Of a stretch of DNA of 34,660 bases, positions 23,060 to 29,821 are shown in pieces. This DNA comes from CAZGVV01 sp964529155 (GTDB lineage: Bacteria > Pseudomonadota > Alphaproteobacteria > Rickettsiales > SXRF01): NCBI GenBank assembly GCA_964529155.1, contig CAZGVV010000014.1, forward strand, positions 1 through 34,660. Reading direction: 5' to 3'. The notes below the pieces were generated by a model. That model was not told the DNA's origin, did no database searches, and was given only the letters and a program-made list of their open reading frames with translations. The position numbers and the translations under genes are program-made. The stretch's first letter is position 1; each line of letters opens with the position of its first letter.

Positions 23060-24332
23060 AATGCCCCATCAGTTTTCCAATATACCTTACATTTAGCTTT
23101 GGGTCAAAATAATGCTTACGTTTAACCCAAATAAGACCATCATGTCTGCTAATAATAGCCACATCAACAGGGCCTCCAACAGACTGTGATGGTTGCGTCA
23201 TTTTTTCTCTAAGAGACTCAAGAGAAACCATATTTTCTGCCAAATCTGCCATTTCCTCAACCGAAAGCGAATCGATGGTTTGCCTGAAGGTATCCCTGGC
23301 GCCTCTAACATCACCTAGAATTGATCTTTTAAATTCATCCTCAAAACTCTTGTAACTGGTTTCTAATAATGGGATAATTTTATCGATAATTTCAGATTTA
23401 TCGATTTCATATTGATCGCCTACTCCGGTTATTATTGCATCTGCAAGTCCAACCATTGACTCCTTAAAACTTGCAACTGATTTTTGGAAGTAAGCAAAAT
23501 TTGTTCCTTGCACAAAAGCATGGATAGTGTCTGCCATTGCATATTGTTTTAACTCAGCCCTATGATTAGACGTTATTTTTACACTCTCATGTTGCTTACG
23601 AATTAACTTCTTAAATACATACCCCGGAAGGTGATATTCGACAAGGCTTGGAAATAAATCTTCCTTTCCAAATCCGCAGAAAACCATGCCCGCATATTCT
23701 TGCGTTCTAATCGAGATTGCAGCTTTTACTAATGCAACTGCCATCGCATCTATTGTGATTTCGCCAATCTTCGAATTGTCCGCATACGTGGTTACAAAAT
23801 GCGCTAAAGCACCTTCAAAAATATTTCTATGTGATTGAGCAATTTCTTCTATCTCTGAAGTAGAAAAATTACCCACAGCATCTTCATCAGTATGCTGTTG
23901 TAGCATGGCGATAATTTCATCATTGATATATGATTGCTCTTTTGCGTTTTTAATTGCGCCATCGAGAGTAAAATGAGTTAAATATGCGAGAGTATTGCTA
24001 TCGGCAGAATAATCAGCGCCAGATCTAATAAGTGCGTTTGATTCCAGATAGGCTATAAAATCTTCAGCATATTCTGGCACAGTCTGGAAGGAATTTTGTT
24101 TTTCAAACCTATATTCCCTTACGGCCACTTCCCATGGAATTCCATTCAAGCTACCATTTCCATATACCATCATTCCAATTGGGGAATCTGAGCATAGCTG
24201 GAAAATCTTATTTGCTGATTTCAAATATCGTTTCTGCTGTCCTAAATCTTTGTCATAAACAGAAAGCGTGACCGCGCTATCTGCGGCCATTACAACAGCT
24301 TTCCTATTTATTACGCATACTTCGCAAGTCAT
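23046..24332 (-). CDS. Predicted Ntn-hydrolase-like protein with proteasome/HslV-type N-terminus
   Basis: The 428-residue protein starts MTCEVCVINRKAVVMAADSA. This resembles the first strands of proteasome beta subunits and HslV: Thr directly after the initiator Met (possible N-terminal nucleophile), an AADS motif with Asp at mature position 17, as in the family, then an NKIFQL segment whose Lys could match the catalytic Lys33, and a GMMVYGNGSLNG segment like the next strand. After about residue 200 there is a long, mostly helical C-terminal region not seen in HslV (about 175 residues in total). GAGGTGA lies just before the ATG. A consensus TTGACA hexamer lies near 24375, but without a convincing -10. 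The substrate is unknown; it is an orphan peptidase candidate next to tRNA-Lys, with low GC. Confidence 0.6.
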   Translation of the reverse strand: MTCEVCVINRKAVVMAADSAVTLSVYDKDLGQQKRYLKSANKIFQLCSDSPIGMMVYGNGSLNGIPWEVAVREYRFEKQNSFQTVPEYAEDFIAYLESNALIRSGADYSADSNTLAYLTHFTLDGAIKNAKEQSYINDEIIAMLQQHTDEDAVGNFSTSEIEEIAQSHRNIFEGALAHFVTTYADNSKIGEITIDAMAVALVKAAISIRTQEYAGMVFCGFGKEDLFPSLVEYHLPGYVFKKLIRKQHESVKITSNHRAELKQYAMADTIHAFVQGTNFAYFQKSVASFKESMVGLADAIITGVGDQYEIDKSEIIDKIIPLLETSYKSFEDEFKRSILGDVRGARDTFRQTIDSLSVEEMADLAENMVSLESLREKMTQPSQSVGGPVDVAIISRHDGLIWVKRKHYFDPKLNVRYIGKLMGHYAQT

Positions 24333-24407
24333 CGTTCACCTCAAAATAGGAGATGAACTTACTTTACTGTGTCAAAAATGCCAAATGGTTCTATTTCGAC
24401 TCCACTA

Positions 24408-24423
24408 GGGCGAAGCGTGGTGG
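24408..24423 (-). repeat. 16-bp repeat copy overlapping the tRNA-Lys 3' end
   Basis: GGGCGAAGCGTGGTGG here is identical to 22743-22758. On the minus strand it reads into the tRNA as CCACCACGCTTCGCCC, so it includes the encoded CCA end and the bases just downstream. This suggests that the GC-rich element in the acetyltransferase remnant carries a piece of tRNA 3' end. Confidence 0.7.
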
Positions 24424-24493
24424 GCCATGCAGGAATCGAACCTGCGACACGCTGATTAAGAGTCAGCTGCTCTACCAACTGAGCTAATGGCCC
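24418..24493 (-). tRNA. tRNA-Lys (anticodon CTT), CCA encoded
   Basis: Read on the minus strand, the acceptor arms GGGCCAT and ATGGCCC pair perfectly. The D arm TAGCTCAGTTGGTAGAGCA is standard. The anticodon stem GCTGA/TCAGC encloses the loop CTCTTAA with anticodon CTT (Lys), and the T arm GCAGGTTCGAATCCTGC is standard. The discriminator A is followed by a genome-encoded CCA (24418-24420). The body is 73 bases plus CCA. Confidence 0.96.
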
Positions 24494-24543
24494 GGATAAA
24501 CCAGAATAGAAAACGTTAATTTGCTTACACCGCGTAAAACCCT

Positions 24544-24571
24544 TTGGCAATAGCGGATTTTTTCGTATATT
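24544..24571 (+). promoter_or_regulatory. Strong promoter-like element giving a leaderless yejB
   Basis: TTGGCA (24544-24549) and TATATT (24566-24571) are 16 bp apart, each matching five of six sigma-70 consensus bases. The expected transcription start, about 6-8 bases after the -10 box, falls on the GTG start codon of yejB at 24578. No ribosome-binding site is present, so the message is probably leaderless. Confidence 0.55.
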
Positions 24572-24577
24572 CGCCGT

Positions 24578-25678
24578 GTGTCTGCCTACATCCTCCGCCG
24601 CATCTTGCTGATGGTCCCCACCTTGTTTGGGATCATGCTGCTTAATTTCCTGATCGTCCAGGCCGCGCCCGGCGGGCCGGTGGAAAAAATGATCGCCAGC
24701 CTCACCACGCTCGACGCCAATTCCGCCAGTGCAACGGCGCGTCTGAGCGGTGGCGGTTCAGACCTGGCGGCTACGGCACCCATTGCCATGCAATCGGCCT
24801 ATCGCGGCGCGCATGGGCTGGACCCGGAACTCGTGGGAAAAATCGAGAAGATGTATGGCTTCGATCAACCGCCCACCACGCGGTTTTTGAAAATGATCGG
24901 TGCATATGCGCGCTTTGATTTCGGTGAAAGTTTTTACCGCAACCGCAGTGTCATCTCGCTCATCGGTCAAACCTTGCCGGTGACCATTTCGCTTGGCTTA
25001 TGGACGACATTGTTAGTGTATCTGATTTCCATTCCGCTGGGTATCGCCAAGGCCGTGCGTGCAGGCTCCGCCTTTGATGCGTGGACCTCTATTGCTGTTA
25101 CCATCGGCTATGCAATCCCAAGCTTTCTGTTCGCCATCCTGCTTATCTTGCTGTTCGCCGGGGGGAATTACCTGCATTGGTTTCCGCTCAAGGGCCTCAC
25201 CTCCGATGCCTGGCAGAGTTTTTCCTGGCCGCAGCGTATTGCGGATTATTTCTGGCACATGGCACTGCCTATCACCGCTATGGTCATCTCCGGCTTTGCG
25301 AGCCTTACATTGCTGACCAAAAACTGCTTCCTGGATGAGATTCACAAACTCTACGTCACCACCGCCCGTGCCAAGGGCTTAACCGAGCGCCAAGTGCTAT
25401 ACGGCCACGTGTTTCGCAACGCCATGCTGATCGTGATTTCCGGTTTTCCCTCTGCCATCATCCGCATTTTGTTTTCCAGCGCGCTGCTCATTGAGATTAT
25501 TTTTTCTCTCAACGGGCTGGGATTGCTGGGATATGAAGCGGTGATTGACCGCGACTATCCGGTGATGTTTGGCTCGCTGTATATTTTTACGCTGTTGAGC
25601 CTGATATTTAACTTGCTCGGCGACATCACCTATATGCTGGTTGATCCTCGCATTGATTTTGAGCGGAGGGCGGCATGA
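24578..25678 (+). CDS. yejB: Peptide ABC transporter permease YejB
   Basis: The 366-residue membrane protein matches YejB, a permease of the peptide/microcin C-type importer YejABEF. The N-terminus (AYILRRILLMVPTLFGI, then APGGPVEKMI) is characteristic of YejB, and the protein has about six membrane segments. The EAA-type loop that contacts the ATPase is present as TTARAKGLTERQVLYGHVFRNA in the second half. The GTG start at 24578 fits the family N-terminus and has no ribosome site (see promoter). Its stop overlaps the following hydrolase gene by 4 bp. The binding protein (YejA) and ATPase (YejF) are not beside it in this window, so they must be encoded elsewhere. Confidence 0.92.
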   Translation: MSAYILRRILLMVPTLFGIMLLNFLIVQAAPGGPVEKMIASLTTLDANSASATARLSGGGSDLAATAPIAMQSAYRGAHGLDPELVGKIEKMYGFDQPPTTRFLKMIGAYARFDFGESFYRNRSVISLIGQTLPVTISLGLWTTLLVYLISIPLGIAKAVRAGSAFDAWTSIAVTIGYAIPSFLFAILLILLFAGGNYLHWFPLKGLTSDAWQSFSWPQRIADYFWHMALPITAMVISGFASLTLLTKNCFLDEIHKLYVTTARAKGLTERQVLYGHVFRNAMLIVISGFPSAIIRILFSSALLIEIIFSLNGLGLLGYEAVIDRDYPVMFGSLYIFTLLSLIFNLLGDITYMLVDPRIDFERRAA

Positions 25679-26586
25679 ACCTGTTCGATTCCCGCCTGAT
25701 TTCCCTCACGCCCTATAGCCCTCCGCCCTATGAAACCATGCGCGAAGCATTTTCAGAAGGGGCGATGCCTGAAGCAGTATACCGGCAATTGGAGCAGAAA
25801 TATGCGGCGCTGGAGGGTGTGGAAGCGTCCCACATAGTCTACAAAAATGACGGGCTGCGTATTACCGGCATCCTGGTGACACCGGCGCAGATGACACCCG
25901 GACATCATCCGATCATTCTGTACAATCGCGGCGGCAACCGGGAATACGGCAAGCTTGCGCTGCACCAGGTGGTGCGTGTCTTCGCGCCGTTGGCGCAGGC
26001 GGGGTATCTGGTATTTGCTTCTAATTACCGGGGGAATGACGGTGGAGAAGGCGTGGAAGAATTTGGCGGCGCCGATGTCGGTGACGTGCTGGCATTGCTT
26101 GACATCGCCACTCATCACCCGGGGTATGATCGCCATAACGCCTTCATGATGGGCCATTCACGCGGCGGCATGATGACCTATCTGGCGATCAAAGCCGGGG
26201 CAAATTTGCGTGCGGCTGCATCCATTGCCGCTCCCAGCGATTTACTTACGTCACGTATAGAGCGTCCGGACACGGAAACTAAGGTCCACCAGCAACTTAT
26301 TGCCGGGGAAGGCGAAGCGCGCGAAGCAGAATACCGCAAACGCTCTGCGGTATATTGGCCGGAGCAATTAAAAAACGTGCCGCTGCTCCTGCTGCACGGT
26401 GACACTGATGAAAGGGTGCGGGTAAGCCACACCCAGCGCCTGTCAGAAGCGCTTTCCAGGCATGGCATCGCCCATGAAGTCACCCTTTATCCCAGCGGCA
26501 ACCACGCATTGGTACGCCATTGGCCGGAGGTGATGCAGCGCATACAGGAGTGGTTCACCCAGCATCGCTACGGAGCAGCCACCTAA
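25675..26586 (+). CDS. S9-like alpha/beta hydrolase (peptidase or esterase) between yejB and yejE
   Basis: The 303-residue protein has an alpha/beta hydrolase domain most like prolyl-oligopeptidase (S9) acyl-peptidases. The nucleophile is S162 in GHSRGG, the likely acid D245 in HGDTDERV, and the His H277 in GNHAL. ASNYRGNDGGEG near 115-126 is the typical segment before the nucleophile. About 50 residues at the start are an N-terminal cap without propeller repeats, so it is a minimal S9-like enzyme. No signal peptide is visible. It overlaps yejB by 4 bp and its stop shares a base with the yejE start. That position suggests it cleaves imported peptides in the cytoplasm (inference); E. coli has no such gene between yejB and yejE. 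Confidence 0.88.
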   Translation: MNLFDSRLISLTPYSPPPYETMREAFSEGAMPEAVYRQLEQKYAALEGVEASHIVYKNDGLRITGILVTPAQMTPGHHPIILYNRGGNREYGKLALHQVVRVFAPLAQAGYLVFASNYRGNDGGEGVEEFGGADVGDVLALLDIATHHPGYDRHNAFMMGHSRGGMMTYLAIKAGANLRAAASIAAPSDLLTSRIERPDTETKVHQQLIAGEGEAREAEYRKRSAVYWPEQLKNVPLLLLHGDTDERVRVSHTQRLSEALSRHGIAHEVTLYPSGNHALVRHWPEVMQRIQEWFTQHRYGAAT

Positions 26587-27608
26587 TGTTCTCGCCGCTT
26601 ACCCGCCGCCGCTTTGCATTGTTTCGCGCTAATAAACGGGCGTTTTACAGCCTGTGGGTATTTTTGGCGCTGTTTGTGGTGACGCTCTGCGCCGAGTTTA
26701 TCGCCAATGATAAGCCCATCGTGCTGACCTACCACGGCAAGGTGTTATTTCCGGTCATGCAATACTATTCCGACAAATATTTCGGTGGCGATTTTGACGC
26801 CGAGGCGGATTACCGCGATCCGTTCATTCAGGGCAAGCTCGATACCGCCAAAAGCTGGGCCGTGTGGCCGCTCATTCCCTACAGCGCCTATAGCATCAAC
26901 TACGCCACGCTCAAACCCGCCCCCGGCAAACCCACCGGCGACAATTGGCTGGGAACTGACGACCAGGGACGCGACGTGCTGGCGCGGTTGATTTATGGCT
27001 TCCGCATCTCCGTGCTATTCGGATTAGCGCTGACCGTCACCAGCTCGATCATCGGCATTTTCGCCGGTGCGGTGCAGGGCTATTTCGGCGGCAAGACCGA
27101 TTTGATTTTCCAGCGTATCATTGAAATCTGGGGCGGCTTGCCGGAGCTGTTCGTGTTGATGATTCTGGCCAGCCTGGTGGAGCCTAATTTCTGGTGGCTG
27201 CTAGGCATATTGTTGCTGTTTTCCTGGATGTCGCTAACCCACGTGGTGCGCGCTGAATTCCTGCGTGCCCGCAATTTTGATTACGTCAAAGCCGCCCGCG
27301 CACTCGGCGTGCCGGAATGGCGCATTGCCATAAAACACGTATTGCCCAATGCCTTGGTTGCGGCTACCACCATGCTGCCCTTCGTGATGAGCGGGGCCGT
27401 CACCGCGCTGACCACGCTGGATTTCCTGGGCTTTGGCCTGCCGATCGGCACGCCGTCCCTCGGCGAACTCCTCCTGCAAGGCAAAAACAACCCCCAGGCT
27501 CCGTGGCTAGGCATCACCGGGTTTTTAGTGATTGCCGGCCTCCTGGTCCTCATCGTCTTCATCGCCGAAGGCATCCGCGACGCCTACGACCCGCGCAAGG
27601 TGTTGTAA
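26586..27608 (+). CDS. yejE: Peptide ABC transporter permease YejE
   Basis: The 340-residue membrane protein matches YejE, the second permease of the YejABEF importer. An N-terminal membrane segment (about 25-42) is followed by a large periplasmic region with FGGDFDAEADYRDPF, the NWLGTDDQGRDVLARLIYG motif typical of DppC/YejE, and five further membrane segments. The EAA loop is ARALGVPEWRIAIKHVLPNA. The ATG at 26586 overlaps the TAA of the hydrolase by one base (TAATG), so translation is coupled; a longer frame from 26520 lies inside the hydrolase gene. With YejB it forms the membrane pore; the ATPase partner is not in the window. Confidence 0.93.
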   Translation: MFSPLTRRRFALFRANKRAFYSLWVFLALFVVTLCAEFIANDKPIVLTYHGKVLFPVMQYYSDKYFGGDFDAEADYRDPFIQGKLDTAKSWAVWPLIPYSAYSINYATLKPAPGKPTGDNWLGTDDQGRDVLARLIYGFRISVLFGLALTVTSSIIGIFAGAVQGYFGGKTDLIFQRIIEIWGGLPELFVLMILASLVEPNFWWLLGILLLFSWMSLTHVVRAEFLRARNFDYVKAARALGVPEWRIAIKHVLPNALVAATTMLPFVMSGAVTALTTLDFLGFGLPIGTPSLGELLLQGKNNPQAPWLGITGFLVIAGLLVLIVFIAEGIRDAYDPRKVL

Positions 27609-27696
27609 TATATAATTTTATATTGTCATAATTGGCCGTGACGCGTTGTCATATTTATTTCACACACATTTCAGGCGGTTAGGGTAGAATGGAGAA

Positions 27697-29088
27697 ATGG
27701 TAGAAACCTACGTAACCCCTGAAACATTAAAAGCTGGCGCTGTGGAAATCGTTGCGCCATTGCTGAAGGCGTATTGGAAAACCATTGGCAGTGACAAGGT
27801 TCCAGACGACAAAACTATCTTGAGCCAATCTAAATTGCTACTCAAGGGAGAGGCGATTGACGTTGGAAATGGTAGCAAGCTAACGCTTGCTACACTCACA
27901 AACAACAAAGACAAGCTTAATCAAATTGGCGTTAATATTGATGGGCTTGAAATAGTAACAAACCAAGATTTAGCCAAAAAAACCAGTGCCGCTATCAATA
28001 CGGGTATTGAAAAATCCCAAGGGAGCTGGCTAGAAAAAATTGGTGATTATATTATGGGATTCCTGGCGTGGCTGGGCAGCGGCTTTGAAGGTGGATTTGG
28101 TGGATTAATGGAGCGGATTGGCGAGCGTGCTTCCAGTCGCGCTGCCAGCTACGTAGCAGAAGAAATTAAAGCTAATCCTGATTTGAAACCAGTAGCCAGC
28201 AATCCCCAATTGATGGGCAAAATTCAGCAGACCGTGCACGATAAGGGCATGGAATATGCAAAAACAGGTGTCATTAAACAAGAATCCGAACAAGAGTTGG
28301 ATGCGCGTGTGCTTTCGGTATTAGCTGTTACCAAAGCGCAGGAAAAACTTATTACGCCATATGCTATCAAAGGGGCTATTACGAGTACTATCAGAGAGCA
28401 GGTTACAGCTACTTTTGATAAGAATGCTGAATTAAATAAAGGGAATACAAAAGCACAAGAACAAGCCCAGAAAAATGCAGAAGCCTTGGCGAATGCTTTA
28501 TTTGATAAAAATAATGCTACACCTGATAACCAAGCAGCCATTCAAAAGGCAATTGCGGAGGTTTTTATAGAGGTAAGCACCAATAAACAGCCCGATATTT
28601 CACAAATGCCTCCTGATGAAGTTCGTGAAGTACTTCGTCCCAAATTGATAACCGCCATACTGGATGCTCAAGTTAAGGATTATCAAAGCAGTGGGGGTGC
28701 TTCAATGTCTTTTAAAGCATTATATAATAAAAATAGGAGTACTATTCAGGGGGTTGGGCTAAGTAATGCTGATGGTGTAGCTGCTAAGGTTGTAAATGGC
28801 GCTACGATTGCGGGATTTGGACAAGAAGGTTTATTGGATCAGATACCTGATGTCCAGCTTAGTGAACTTTCTCGCATTAATGGCCTTGCGCAGAAAAATT
28901 TTACGCTTCCATTAGAAGATATGTTGGCTCAAATCAATCCCGATAAGCTGAAAACTTTGGCAGGAAATTTTAAAGGTAGTTTCCCAGTGGAAGAAGCACC
29001 CAATGGATTTAATAAAAATCCTCCAGCCACTCATATAGCAGCAACAGCACCCTCTCAGCAAGTTGTTACTGGCCGCAGCACCGCTTAA
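27697..29088 (+). CDS. Unknown 463-residue protein, low GC, possible membrane-active or secreted protein
   Basis: I recognise no family. The 463-residue protein has a Lys/Thr-rich N-terminal third, a conspicuous hydrophobic, glycine-rich stretch at about 111-137 (WLEKIGDYIMGFLAWLGSGF and GGFGGLMERIG) and a long, Ala/Gln/Lys-rich, mostly helical middle (about 180-330). It ends in a Pro/Ala/Thr-rich tail. No N-terminal signal peptide is visible. GGAGA lies just before the ATG. GC is clearly lower than in yejE or polA, and it is alone between two unrelated transcription units. This profile is compatible with an effector-like or membrane-inserting protein, but that is a guess from composition. 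Its end overlaps the convergent esterase gene by 4 bp. Confidence 0.7.
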   Translation: MVETYVTPETLKAGAVEIVAPLLKAYWKTIGSDKVPDDKTILSQSKLLLKGEAIDVGNGSKLTLATLTNNKDKLNQIGVNIDGLEIVTNQDLAKKTSAAINTGIEKSQGSWLEKIGDYIMGFLAWLGSGFEGGFGGLMERIGERASSRAASYVAEEIKANPDLKPVASNPQLMGKIQQTVHDKGMEYAKTGVIKQESEQELDARVLSVLAVTKAQEKLITPYAIKGAITSTIREQVTATFDKNAELNKGNTKAQEQAQKNAEALANALFDKNNATPDNQAAIQKAIAEVFIEVSTNKQPDISQMPPDEVREVLRPKLITAILDAQVKDYQSSGGASMSFKALYNKNRSTIQGVGLSNADGVAAKVVNGATIAGFGQEGLLDQIPDVQLSELSRINGLAQKNFTLPLEDMLAQINPDKLKTLAGNFKGSFPVEEAPNGFNKNPPATHIAATAPSQQVVTGRSTA

Positions 29089-29729
29089 TTAAACCCCCGC
29101 ACCAGCGCCTTCTTCGCAATCTCAATTCCCTCCATATCAATGCTATGACTCAACCCCGGCCGTGTGTGCGTTTGTACCGGCACGGCGTTGCGGGTGAGCA
29201 TGGTTTCGGCGTGGGCGAGGGAGGCGTAGGGGACGATGTCGTCGTCAGCGCCGTGAATGAGGGTCACGGGCATGCGGGTGCTGATTTCACTGGCCAAGGC
29301 TTCCGCACCCAGTAACGCCCCGGAAAATCCGACCACACAGGCAATCGGCTCTTTGTGGCGCAGCGCCACGTGCAGCGCCATCATCGTCCCTTGCGAAAAT
29401 CCCACCAGCGCCAGCTGCGACGGTTTCAACCGCAAATGCTGCAATTGCGCATCCAAAAACGCATTCAGCGTGTCTGCCGTGCGCTTGATTTCCGCGAACA
29501 TGCGCTCCGGGTTACGGTCGGTGAGGGAAAACCACTGGTAGCCGTAAGGGTTCATGTCGCACACTTCCGGGCCGTCCGGGGCGATGAACTGTGCGTCCGG
29601 CAATACGGTTGCGAACATATCGGCCAGGTCAATCAGATTTGCGCCGTCTGCCCCCCAGCCGTGTAAAATCACGACCAGCTGTTGTGCCGGTTTACCAGAA
29701 GCGGGAAGACGAAGTGGGCCAGTGAGCAT
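29085..29729 (-). CDS. Small carboxylesterase/phospholipase (YpfH-like alpha/beta hydrolase)
   Basis: The 214-residue protein is a compact alpha/beta hydrolase of the phospholipase/carboxylesterase group. The oxyanion-hole region is LHGWGADG at 22-29, the nucleophile S112 in GFSQG, the acid near D164 in HGADDDIVP and the His H195 in LSHSI. Length is normal (200-230), and there is no signal peptide, so it acts in the cytoplasm on short acyl esters or acylated proteins. The ATG at 29729 faces polA, with a 92-bp intergenic region between the two divergent genes. It overlaps the unknown gene at its 3' end by 4 bp. Confidence 0.9.
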   Translation of the reverse strand: MLTGPLRLPASGKPAQQLVVILHGWGADGANLIDLADMFATVLPDAQFIAPDGPEVCDMNPYGYQWFSLTDRNPERMFAEIKRTADTLNAFLDAQLQHLRLKPSQLALVGFSQGTMMALHVALRHKEPIACVVGFSGALLGAEALASEISTRMPVTLIHGADDDIVPYASLAHAETMLTRNAVPVQTHTRPGLSHSIDMEGIEIAKKALVRGFN

Positions 29730-29785
29730 AAGTACATGGTACCGTAAGGGTGAATAATGCGTTGCCCCTAGTAATTATCTATCTG

Positions 29786-29813
29786 CTTGCAACTTGCAAC
29801 CGACAACTTACAA
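29786..29813 (+). repeat. Degenerate 7-bp tandem repeat in front of polA
   Basis: Four heptamers follow each other: CTTGCAA, CTTGCAA, CCGACAA and CTTACAA, ending 8 bases before the polA ATG. The array supplies a TTGCAA (29787-29792) and a TACAAC (29809-29814) with 16-bp spacing, which could serve as -35 and -10 boxes. No ribosome-binding site precedes polA. Confidence 0.6.
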
Positions 29814-29821
29814 CTACTTCT

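Noticed and set aside
24359..24550. Minus-strand open frame of 63 codons across the tRNA-Lys gene
   Set aside because: It is translated tRNA sequence (contains the tRNA arms) and has no family likeness.
29750..29821. GTG-started extension of polA
   Set aside because: Encoded by the heptamer repeat; the conserved PolI N-terminus begins at 29822.
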